A stretch of DNA of 64,000 bases. Origin: Chrysoporthe austroafricana. Taxonomy: Eukaryota; Ascomycota; Sordariomycetes; Diaporthales; Cryphonectriaceae. Within the stretch, counting starts at the first letter, position 1, and every line of letters starts with the position of its first letter. The stretch is taken from contig JYIP02000003.1 in the NCBI GenBank assembly GCA_001051155.2, positions 3,782,001 through 3,846,000 of the forward strand, read 5' to 3'. The translations under genes and the position numbers were made by a program. The notes under the pieces are model-generated. The model ran no database searches. It had not been told where the DNA came from and was given only the letters and a program-made list of their open reading frames with translations. Of the stretch, positions 1 through 10,331 are shown one piece after another.

Positions 1-3000
1 TGGTAGAATTGAGGGCTAAGAGAGTAGCCAGAGGCGTAGTACGAGTAGCCTGATCGGGAACGGGTGTCAGAAACGAGACTATCGACAAATGTACAAAGTC
101 AATGAGCTATGACAGGGGAGTGTTATGTGAAAGACTGCATTCTGCAACGGGAGGATCGATATATTGGTTGACAAGGCTTAAGTGGTGATCACGGATATTG
201 GGGCATGGACGGTGTTCGACCGTCGCTCTGGGACTCAAGAGAGATTCACGTTTACTAGACTGACCACTGCGACTCCTTCGGCAGTAACCACAGTCAGACG
301 AGCTGCTATAACCTGAATTATAGGGAGATGCTGTTAGTTGATTCATGGAGGACAGCTGACTAGCCATGTAAGCACGGCAAGTAGTTAAGGAGACGCAAAA
401 TTACAAAAGTTGACTTTTGGGTATGAGTCAATACAAGGCTGGGCAGTACATGGCAACATTCATCAGGGTGGTGCTGAATGGGGATCAAGAAGAGCGTGGT
501 GAGACATGGCCTGAGGCTGACTTGCGAGCGACCGCGATAGCCTGACGATGATGATCAGGATCTGCAGCTCGGAGACGCCATCGTCGTCGAACCAGACAGG
601 TCAGGGCCGGGAACGGCTGGTGGTGCTTGGGGCTCATGAGGAGCGGTGGGTGGCTGGTGAGACGTGGTGGAGTGCAGTACCGCAGCGGCACGAGGATGGA
701 AGAAAACCCGTCGTGCTACTGTGCATCTTGACAAGGCGAGGACAAGAGGAAGAGACCAACAGCATTGCAGAGATCCGACACGAGTCCAGATGGTTGGGTG
801 AGACGCAATGGCGCGCAACGTATAGGGTACAAGACTCACCTATTGGGGCGATGTAGGATAAGGTATCGTCAGGGATCTGGACGTCTGACCTAGCCATGGC
901 GGCCCCGATCAGCCCGACAAGTACGCCCGTACTTATTATGTAGCAGCTGGGCTGCAGCACAACTGCCAGTCTCGACCTCGTCTCTGCCGGGCTCCTCTAG
1001 GCCTACCTCCTGGATTCCCGGCTGGGTGGGACGGTAACGGTGCGGCACGGGATTGCGCAGCGATAAGGTGCGCCGGACGGGCAGCGTTCAGCGTCTCCCT
1101 CAGCTGGGAGAGCCTGGGGCAGCCCGAACAGGCCAGGCTGGCTGGTGAGGCGAGGACAGGAGGGCGCGACGCTGGGAGGGGACGGGCCACAGAGAGGACC
1201 GGAAGCAAGCGACACGGTCCTGGTCCTGTCGTGAGAGGTGGTCCCCGGTCCGGTTTGGTTGGATACGATTCTTGAGTCGTCAGAGGGCCAGGGTGGAGCC
1301 TGGCGAGGACCGGAGTCGTCCTCGAGTGGTTGCCGTCCTATGTACTTGGGATCATCGATTCTGGAGGGGAGGTGAGGAGTACGGTAGGGTCCCGCAGGGA
1401 AGTTCGATAGCGCAGGAGGTCCCAAGATCCCACTGGGCCTCGAGCTGAGGTGATGCAAAGCCAGGCCGGGCCAGTCTCGTCGTGGACTGGCGTCAGTCAA
1501 CGGTCGATGGCGTGCCCGTGCGATCAGGGGGCCGGGCTCGATATAATGCAGCGAGAGGAGGCCAAGTGAACCGGCGGACACGTAGCTGTCGGCGAGCCCT
1601 ACTGACTGCTACCAGGACGATGGTCGTCGGCGGGCCGCGGCGGAAGCAAGTGATGTGAGATGCAGACGGATGCGTTGTTTGATAGAGCTTGTCAGGGCAG
1701 CACGGGGCAGGCAGGGGACGGCACAGTGTACGGGGCAGCAGCCCGCCCCCTTACTAAGGATTACATAGGGTGAAGAGCCCCAGCTCTGGGGCGCCGAATG
1801 AGAAGACGGCTCGATAGGCGGAGGGAAGATGGGGGCTCGCCAGGGGGGCCATGGGGGGTCGTTGGGGGCGCTCACTCCCTGGAGGACTTGTTGCCAGCGG
1901 GAGTAAGTAGTAAGCCTCTGTCTGCGATGCTATGACTGGCATATGCCCTAACCGTCGACGTCGGACAGCTTCTAGAATATTACCACACCTGCCACGCTGC
2001 CGACAGAGGGTACTGTTACCCATGCCACGTCGACAACCATCTGGGGCGGCGGAAGACAAGCAGCAGCGTGCCCCGTCAAATCACGACGAGCCTCGGCCCT
2101 ACTCGGGCCTCTCGAGGGCCATGCGGGCGGGAAGTGCCTATTCGTTACCGGCACCCAGGAGACAATGGCATGCCGTGCCACGCCCGCCTCACCTCCAGAT
2201 GCTTTGAGGCCACCGAGATTTGCTTTTCGCCTCTCCGCAATCGCGCATAGGCCCAGCGGCTCGTGGCGTGTCTCTCCTGCATGCTGCACACCGCACAACA
2301 CCGCGGCGTTGGCGTTGCCACATTGCCATTGAACCCTCGCCGCACGGGGTGTTCCTCCTGGCAGGCCCAAAGCTGCCGCAGGAGAGGCCCATCTCTCATG
2401 AGGGTCCTAAGCAAAATTTCTACACGGCACTCGATGCCGCCATAGCGCACTGTTGCGGCAGGGCACTTGAGCTGGTGGCTATCGCTGAAGACCCTGTGAA
2501 GGTGGTGGGGGCGCTGCGTCGCTCGCAGCAGCTGCTGCTTGGCGACCTTCCCTGCGAGTGAGACGGTCTCCAGAACAACTCCAGTCAGTCATCCTAGGAG
2601 AAAGGCCACCCCCGGGGGGAGAGAAACGCTGGGGGTACTTCTGAGGCTCGGCGGGCCCGCCTCTGAGCAAGTACCGGCTACCGTGCCGTGAACGTACTGC
2701 CTCTCTTCCAAGGGTCTTGCTGCGTCGCAGGAGCCAGGCCCGGCCCATCCGACGACCTGCCTGCAGGAAAGAGGCAGATCTCGAACTAAGATTCGATGAC
2801 TGGCAGGAATCGGCCGGGCTTCTGCTCGCCGATTCTCTCTCCTGCGCCCGTCTAACGTCCAGTCCCTGCTGCGCCGAGCATTGCTTCCAAAGAAGGCCGC
2901 CGGGATGCGCCAAGACTGGGCCATTCCGGGACGGTGCCTAACAGCAGAGTATTCTACCGGTCCCCGTGCCCTCCCCCGTACGTCTAAGTAGATATGTGCA

Positions 3001-3233
3001 TGATGGCATTTATTTATAGTGGGGAGGGGGACCGGGGGGGCGCGGGCTATCCAGTGCGAGCAGGTCTGGAGGCGAGGGCAGACGAGGAGACTGGGCCATG
3101 GCTGTTGTTCGTGGGATCGGCCTCTGACTCTGTGGTACCACGGGCACATACATGTCACATCTCCAGAACATGCTGCGCATGGTCAGCGTTCTGGTTGCCC
3201 CCAGGTTGTCCGCTCCGCTCCACCTGCCGCCTA

Positions 3234-3320
<87 letters not shown>

Positions 3321-4862
3321 GCCTACCTGTCTGTCTGTCTGTCTGCCTACCTGTCTCTTCCTGTACCACAGCCCTATAGGAGGCTCCGTCGAGTATGGAT
3401 GTGCTGTACCATGGTAGGTTTTCCAGCTCATGCCAGCAACCGAACGGTCTGGCAGGGCAGGGCGCGGCAGGGCAAGGCCCGGCCCCAGGGTACGTGCGTG
3501 TACTATGAGTACTGGGTACTGCGGTAGGGCCAGGTACCCTGAGCTGGTCCCTCAAAGTAGACCCCCTACGGGCTCCTGCCGGGTGCGACGCGGACCGGAT
3601 CAGGTCAGGTACGGGGCGAGTACTTCGCTCTTCCCTGTCTCGTCCCAGATCCAGATCCGTCCGGCAGCCCAGCTCCAGCCTAGCTCCATCACCTCTTAAA
3701 AAAGCCATCCCGACTTTTTTCTGCCCTCTGCCCCTCCATCCGTCCCTCTTAGAATGGCACGAGACGACTTGCTGCTCTTCCGGCGCTCCACGCCGCGAGA
3801 GCTCTGCCTGCTTGCCCCCAGCATCCTCGCCACGCCTCACGACCCAGTTTGACCAGCCAGACCTCCCAACAAGTCACCCAAGCCACCCAGCCGAGGCCCT
3901 CAGAACAGAGCCCACACACACATGCGCACACACGGCACGGGACCGGACAGCCTTCTTCTTCCTAGGCTCGCCTCACGCCAGACCAAGCCAGGCCAGGCCA
4001 GTTCGGCTCAGGACAGGTCAGGTCCACGGTCTGACCCATCCCCCATCCGTCGCGGCGCTGGCTCTCCACGCCATACTCCCGGAGGCTACCCTCTCACCTC
4101 ACCCACCGACCGGTGATCTGCGAGGCCGCCGCGGGGGCTGAAGCACCGCAGCTTGAGCGCAGCCCTCAGCTGTCGTTCCGTCCCAGTGCTGTCTGTCCCG
4201 CTCGCCTGGTCGACCTGGAGCCACCCAGCAGCCTTTCAGGTCCCCTTCTCCGTGCCCGTCAAGCTGCTGCCCTCGCCGCATCCGACAGGCTGATGTAGCA
4301 CGACCTGCTGCATTCCGCACTGCACCCCACGGCACATCGTCACCAGTTCGTGGCGATCACTGAGACCTAGGCTCACTCTGTCGACCGATCGGCCTTCCGC
4401 AGGCGCTTCTCCAGCTGAGCTTTGCTCCTGCCTGCCACATCGTCGTCAACGCAGAGTCCACGGCGCCCCTTCACCCGGGCTCGCCTGTCCGTCGGTAACT
4501 TCGGCCGTTCACCTGTCCGGCCTCATCTGAAATTCGTTCCGTTCACAGGTGCTAGATCGTGGCCAACCCAAGCTTCTGGCCGCTTTCACTTCCTGGGCGC
4601 TGGTCGAGGCCTTCTTCACCCCTTTCCATTTACTAGTGTCCACCTTTCATAGTATCGACAATGCCTCTTAGAAGTAATTAAGAAGACGTCAGGTCTTTGA
4701 GATTCTTCTCAGAAAAGCACCTCCGCCGACAATTCGGGTTCTCTGAGTCCTAAATCACCGTCTCTGCCCCTCCTTCGCGGACCAACACACTCCTTTCTGC
4801 GACCTTGTCACACGCTCCACCCCCCTCTCTGCGCCTGCAACTTGGTTCCCCGTCTCGTCAAC
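1..4862. other. gene-poor region upstream of the Nudix hydrolase gene
   Basis: I see no supportable gene in this 4.9-kb stretch. Open frames exist on both strands, but they are short, rich in Arg, Pro and Ser, mutually overlapping and match no family I know, as expected for GC-rich random DNA. The only distinct structure is the CTGT tetranucleotide array near 3.2-3.36 kb. The last kilobase (about 3.7-4.86 kb) is C/T-rich on the + strand, which fits a promoter and 5' leader for the following + strand gene. Confidence 0.5.
3231..3356 (+). repeat. CTGT tetranucleotide microsatellite
   Basis: CTGT units run without interruption from about 3235 to 3320. GCCTAC interruptions at 3321-3326 and 3345-3350 then split the remaining copies. 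In every frame the array translates to monotonous Cys/Leu/Ser/Val or Arg/Gln/Thr/Asp runs, so frames crossing it are artefacts. The unit length and lack of unique spacers distinguish it from a CRISPR array. Confidence 0.95.
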
Positions 4863-5430
4863 ATGTCAGGAGGCGGCTCGAGCAGTCGATCCATGGAGTC
4901 CCGGACCGGCCGGGACAAGCAACGTGAGTCACAAGCCTAGACCTGCTCTGACTTAATGAAGCCATCCCGCTCCCCCTTTGCGGACTGACCTGTTTCCTCC
5001 AGGCTACAACTCGAAAGGCGAACGTCTGGTTGCTGGTGTGGTCCCATTGACCCAGGACAAGAAGTATGTTCTGCTGATACGGTCGACAAAGAGGAAGAAT
5101 GGCTGGGTCTTGCCTAAAGGCGGCTGGGAGTCAGACGAGGAGTGTCAGGAGGCCGCTATGCGAGAGGCATGGGAGGAGGCTGGAATCGTGATCAGCATCG
5201 AGTACGACCTTGGCGACATTCCCGAGACGAGGAAGCCGAAGAAGGACAAGAAGGACGCTACCAAGTGTCTGTACCGCTTCTACGAGGGCACAGTCACCGT
5301 GGAGGCTAAGGACTGGCCCGAGGCGGAGAAGCGCGAGCGCAGGTGGATGACCTACTCCGAGGCGAAAGAGGCTCTCAAGGATCGGCCGGAACTCCTGGAG
5401 GCTCTTAAGGCCTCGGCCATCAAGAAGTAG
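4863..5430 (+). CDS. APS1: Nudix hydrolase, diphosphoinositol/diadenosine polyphosphate phosphohydrolase (Aps1/Ddp1 family)
   Basis: Two exons, 4863-4923 and 5003-5430, with intron 4924-5002 (GTGAGT...CCAG), give 162 residues. The Nudix box is complete: Gly60-x5-Glu66-x7-Arg74-Glu75-x2-Glu78-Glu79-x-Gly81, including the stretch REAWEEAG. The preceding GWVLPKGG is typical of the DIPP/Ddp1/Aps1 group, and the length fits small fungal Aps1 proteins. Family members remove the beta-phosphate from inositol pyrophosphates and cleave diadenosine polyphosphates; yeast Ddp1 also cuts polyphosphate chains. The ATG at 4863 opens a Ser/Gly-rich leader spliced in frame to the domain; no earlier in-frame start gives a better N-terminus. 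It converges on VTC4, whose SPX domain senses the same inositol pyrophosphates. Family assignment is firm; the in vivo substrate is inferred. Confidence 0.93.
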
Positions 5431-6815
5431 CCTCGTCAGGCTGACACCTTCCTTGGTTCTCTCCGTCGCGAGACCCATCTGTCCTTCTTTTCATCTCAGA
5501 CTGGCTTGTCGATCGTACGTAGGCAGCGCATGGTCTCACTCTTGTTGCGGACGGTCTGGCCTTGTGTTGAGTTGCAGCCTCCAAGAAGAGCCCGTCGTCA
5601 GAGGCTCGATCAACTTTGGTAGGCGTCGTTCCTACTGGCTGCACATTCTCAAATCCCTACTCATCTTATTTCTTTTGTGAAAGCCTTATGCATTAGAGGA
5701 TTTGGTTACCGGCTTGCGAATCGCTACTATGCGACCAAAGTTTGGGCGGATAAAAAAACACGGGAGTTTGTCCTTGGGAGAGTAATGACTGTCCTCCTGC
5801 CTTGCCAGTTCACCTACAATGATAGGCAGAGGCAAGAAGTCTGCAGTTCGTTTTTTTTTTTTTTTTTTTTTTTNTTGTTTTTTTTTTTTTTTTTTTTTTT
5901 AAGGAGCATCATGGAGTTCCGGTCTAGGCTAATAGAGAGAGAGAGGGAGGGAGAGAGGAGAGAAGAAAGAGAAGAAAAAATCTGGCGGTTTCTAAAAGTC
6001 AGGGAAGAGTGAGGTTCGATTCCCAAAAGCAAAAGATCAAGGGTCCGTTCGGGCTACTTTGCTTTTTCATAGTGGAACGAGGCACCGGACACTTCCTAAA
6101 GATCAGCCTAGGGCTGTGCTTGTGTCTCCGTGCGTTTACGGACCAGTTGAGATGAGCGTTGGTCCCCTCCCAGAGGACACCCACTCGACTTTTGGGCGGG
6201 TGATAGCTCAATGTACTGGGTCGACGCAAGGTTGACGTTACTCGTCGTGCCCGACACTGCAAGAGCTGCAGCACGCTGAGGTTATACACTACTAAAAACC
6301 TCGATGACGAAGCAAAATGTCTAGCCAAATGACATAGGAACTAATGCGAAAGACAGCCCGGAAAAGAGCCAAACATCCGTGAGATTGGGCCTGTAGCTAA
6401 CTCTCCCTATGCGACCGCCACCGTCCACACGAGCTTCTCTTGCGGACGTGCTGGTGCGTGGGAGCCGCCAGAGAGCACCAGTTTTTGACTTCCTCAAAGC
6501 CTGATTCTGGCTGGATTAAGCACGCTAAAAGCTGGGATTAACACAGTACGTCGTGCCATGAACAATGTGAGGGGCGGACAGCATAGATATAGTCATTCCA
6601 TCCCACGCTCAGGGTAGGACCAATCGTACAATCTGTTGGTATAAGCTACCCAATATGCCAAAGCCGATGTCACTGACAAAAGTTTTCAAAAGCGCTCGTA
6701 AGGTCCAAGGTTGACCTAGAATGCCAGAGACCCCCCAAATGCCATAGCACGTAAAAGCACTAACGGTTTCCCTCTTTTTTCACATCCTCTACTCAACACC
6801 CGTCATCGACCCTCG
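5431..6815. other. convergent intergenic region (3' ends of APS1 and VTC4)
   Basis: This 1.4-kb gap lies between two converging genes and should contain both 3' untranslated regions. It holds a 50-base T tract with an ambiguous base, followed by a GA-rich purine tract at about 5931-5981. No gene is supported; a GGTTCGATTCC string near 6011 has no matching tRNA arms around it. Confidence 0.6.
5851..5900. repeat. poly-T tract containing one ambiguous base (N)
   Basis: Fifty consecutive positions are T except N at 5874 and G at 5877. The N suggests that sequencing or assembly could not resolve the run, so its true length is uncertain. Read on the - strand it is a poly(A) run, which could be a homopolymer expansion or the tail of a retroposed copy. 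It is not in coding sequence. Confidence 0.95.
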
Positions 6816-9280
6816 TCATCGTAGTAGCTCATTCGCGACGATGGTAGCATTGAGACTAGCTACCGCCTCGGCGGCATTCATCTTCTTGACAGCGGCGCGA
6901 TACTGTAGAACCAGGTCAGCGAACGGGCAAAGACCAAAACCGGAGCGGCCAAGTGAAGTATTTACCTGGAAAACGAAATTCAGTACCAGCGCCACGACCA
7001 GCGCAAAGCTGACAACCAGTGGCCCAGCGAGGTTGTCAAAATCACGCCCGCTGCGCTCAATGATCATGTCCCGACGCTGCCTGTGCATGACATACCCCCA
7101 GATGCCCGCAAAGGCAGCAATAGCAAGGTACACAATGCCCATGGCCAGCGGTAGCAAGTCTGTCTCGGCCCCAGCGGCCGTGTAGAGCGCGACGGCGAGG
7201 CCGCCGAGCAGCACGCTGATGTGCTGCCACTTCATGAATGTGCGCTCGTTGGCCAACCAGACCTTCGGCTCGACCTTGAGCTCGCCCTGGTTCTTGATCC
7301 ACACCTCGGGCTCGACGACGCCCTCGGGCAAGACGCGGCTCTCCCGGCGCTGTTGGAACCGTGCATAGCGCGTTAGTATCGAGAAGCTGGGCATGATCGT
7401 TCCATAGCTTCGCTGCTGTTGCTGGCCGTCCTGTTGTTCCTCTGAGGCCTCGCCATTCAGCCTAGTGGCGCGCCCGGCGAATGCAGTCGAGGATGATGAG
7501 GCTGCGGCTGCATTCTCTATTGCCACACGCTCCGCTAGATATGACTTGCTCACGGGCGAGCTCTTCGATGGTACAAAGGAGCCGACCTTGTTACCAAGAA
7601 GACTTCCCACGACCTCTTCATCTGCGGCCCGTCTCGCCTTCTTCTGCTCTTCCTCCTCAAAAGCATCTTGAGGTTCCCTGTGAATATCCTTATCCAGATC
7701 ACTGAGCCAGAAAGGTAGGGTATTGACATAGTCGTCAAAGAGGACAGAAATACCGTGAGCAAACTTCGAAAAGCGTTGTGCTGGATAAACCAAATGAGAT
7801 GTCATCAGGTCCTCTACCCACTCCGGCCTCTTGCGGTTGGGATCCTCCTTTAGCTTGATCTCCAAGAGGGCGTAGGGAAACCTGGACACCTCGCTCTGGT
7901 TGATCTCGCTGAAAGGATAGCCTATGTTCCTGTTGTCGATGTCCAGGCGATGCCACTCGTTCGGATCACGGCATGGCCGCCGCGGGTCCAATGTGTCCTC
8001 CCGCACGAAAGCCAAATCCGTATCGATTGAAATTCGAACACGGTCGTCGGCAGGCTTTTGGAAGGCCGTCCGCTTATAGTTCGCTCGTATCACCGGCTCT
8101 AGCTTGCGCTCCTTGATGAAAGCTTGGATCCCATCAACAGTGGACTTGAACTTAGCAACCTCATCGGCGCCATGGCCCTGTCTCTCCATCTTTGCTATGG
8201 ACTTCTCCATGTGGTACTCGCCGTCGATGAACTGCTTGATATATTTCGCCTTGACGGTGAATTTGTGCTCCTCACTGCTGCCATTCTCGTGAACGATCTT
8301 CTGCTCCAGGAAGATCTGAGGCGAGGAGCTCAACGAGCCGTACCACCTCAGCCGCAGTGACAAGGCGTCCGCGTCCGGTTTCAGCTTCTTATTGTAAAGG
8401 TCAAACCTATTGTTGTCGAAGTAGAGCGAGGTCAAGCTAGGATCCTCACTTCCGTCGACTTCCTTCGACGACGAATCGCTGTACACCAGGTTGGGTAGGC
8501 GGCGTAGGATGAAAGTCTTGACCTCGAGCAGATTGTCCGGATGTATCCAAACTGCAGGGTAGTCAGCTGGTGAACGTTTGATACTTCGTCACACGTCCAC
8601 TTACACTTGTGTGCCGAGTACTTCTCTCCGTTTTTTGTCTCTTGTAAGCCTTTGGAGTCTTCTAGATCCGCCAACAGCTCATCACTGATGCCCTCTTCCA
8701 GCTGCTGCTTGACGGTGAAGTACGCCAGTGACAGTCTGTGTATCATGGGCGCATAAGCCTGTTCCGAGTTGAACGGCCGATCCGACAAGCTCTTCATCAT
8801 CAGCGGGCGCATCTTGTAGCGCAAACCCCGCTTGCGGTCATGCTTCTTGACGATCTTCAAGAAACCAGTATAGTTCAGACTGCTATACCTCTTCAGCTCA
8901 TTGACCTCGTTCGTGATCCCGTCCAGCTCCGCCTCGAGCTCCTTCAGCGCGTGCTTCGTGTCGTCGCTGCGGGGCGCCGCGGCCTGTTCCTGTCCCTGCT
9001 CGTTCGCGGGCGAGGGGGCGGGCAGGTCCTTGAGCTTCTCGAAGGCGGCGTCTGTGCGCTCGCGGAGCTCGCGAAACCTGGCCTCGTGGAAGGAGGTGAC
9101 CTTGCCGAGCTGGACGTTGAAGATCTCGTCGCTGAACCTGGTCTCATCGTCCTCGGTCCATGAGCCGTCCTCCATGCCGTAGTCGTCCTCGCGCAGCATG
9201 CTCTTCAGCTTGGCGTAGTCGAGGTACTTTTCCTTCCATGGCTCGTACTCGGACGATGAGAGTGTCTTACCGAAGCGCAT
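6816..9280 (-). CDS. VTC4: vacuolar transporter chaperone 4, SPX-domain polyphosphate polymerase
   Basis: Exons in coding order are 9280-8605, 8551-6966 and 6902-6816, giving 782 residues. Intron 1 is GTAAGT...CTGCAG. Intron 2 (6903-6965, 63 bases, GTAAAT...TACAG with CTGAC) is a multiple of three without a stop. Residues 1 to about 180 form an SPX domain starting MRFGKTL, with the basic cluster KIVKKHDRK (142-150) that binds inositol pyrophosphates. The central tunnel domain has RLRWYG (the Arg pair of the active site), LLEIKL (metal-binding Glu) and FSKFAHG. The C-terminus carries about three membrane helices (DUF202). The VTC complex in the vacuole membrane makes polyphosphate from ATP and translocates it; Vtc4 is the catalytic subunit. 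The extended middle linker and the C-terminus differ from yeast (721 residues). A CACGTG lies 373 bases upstream. Confidence 0.95.
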
Positions 9281-10331
9281 CTTGAACGAGCTGGGACGAT
9301 CGGTGCCGTGTGCGCCGGCACTCGAATGTGAGTAGCAGTGACGAGGTGGGGAAACGGTTAAATAGACGTGTCCAAGTGGCCCTGCGCAGCCCGTACTCAG
9401 AGGAATAATGGCATTGAGACCGCAGCTCGTAATCGCAGAAAATTGGTGGCTCGTCAGATATCAGTCGAACGCGTTCTCAAGGAAAAGAGAGAGATCGAAG
9501 TCTGGACCTTGGATGAGGTCGCATCGGCGATGGGTGATGTTGGCTAAGAAAAGCTGCCCCGCCATCCCAGTATGTTGTAGCCGGGCAGAACCCTGCCTTC
9601 CTGCATGGCAGTGTGGGGTCTTTCAATTGACCTATCAGACGATCTACCTTCCCACGTGCATCCTATTCCGCATGCAGCTGCTGTGCATGTACATGGTACA
9701 ATACATATGTCGTGCTTTCCATCCCAAGTCATGAAAATTCGGGACACATACTTGGAGCAGACTAACTGTGCGGCAGCCAGAGGAGCGACTCGCTCTGCTA
9801 AGGTATTGATGAGGAGATGCTTTGTGCCATGATATTGTGGTATTATAGCTGCACTGAGATCTCTGGACAATCTTAGCTTGACAAGCCACTCAACAGTCAA
9901 CAGACATCCTGGCCATATATCACAACATCGTATGGTTTTCCCAGATCTAAGTAACCTAATCTTAACAGTTTTCACACTGAGCAAAGCAAAGGGTAGAAGT
10001 ACACGATACGACCAAGACACAAGCAAAATGATAAAAGCTCTTTTCAATTGCAAAAACGAAAGAAGACCGGTCCCTCCACGTTCCCCGTAGATGTTGTGGT
10101 ATCAAGAACGAAAGAGACGAAGTGAAGAAATGTCCGCTCCCATTCGTGTTGATGATGGTATGCCTGTTGTGCAACCTAGTCCCATATCACCCTGATTTTT
10201 TTTTCTCCTTTGCCCCACACTCCGTCTTGACTGAAATGGCTCGATGGATGTATCGTGTATGCAGGAAGAGAATCGTCGCACGTCGTACAGGCGAGCTAAA
10301 TCGTACAATCGTAAAAGTATAGACGCCCGGT
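9281..10331. other. VTC4 upstream region and glutamate synthase 3' region
   Basis: Both flanking genes lie on the - strand, so this kilobase holds the VTC4 promoter and 5' leader (low-coordinate side) and the GLT1 3' untranslated region (high-coordinate side). It is more AT-rich toward 10 kb. The only motif I single out is CACGTG at 9653-9658. Short open frames on both strands have no recognisable content. Confidence 0.6.
9653..9658. promoter_or_regulatory. CACGTG element upstream of VTC4
   Basis: A palindromic CACGTG lies 373 bases upstream of the VTC4 start. In yeast, Pho4 binds CACGTG/CACGTT to induce VTC genes under phosphate limitation, and NUC-1 plays this part in Neurospora. The motif is only six bases and also occurs elsewhere in the window, so its role here is an inference. 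Confidence 0.4.

Noticed and set aside
3231..3356. Possible CRISPR-like array
   Set aside because: Four-base units without spacers are a microsatellite, and the genome is eukaryotic.
3010..3840. A - strand frame of about 276 codons with Thr-Asp-Arg-Gln repeats
   Set aside because: Its repeats are only the translation of the CTGT microsatellite; flanks have no protein features.
6000..6030. A tRNA T-loop-like string GGTTCGATTCC
   Set aside because: The five-base T stem does not pair and no D or anticodon arm lies upstream.
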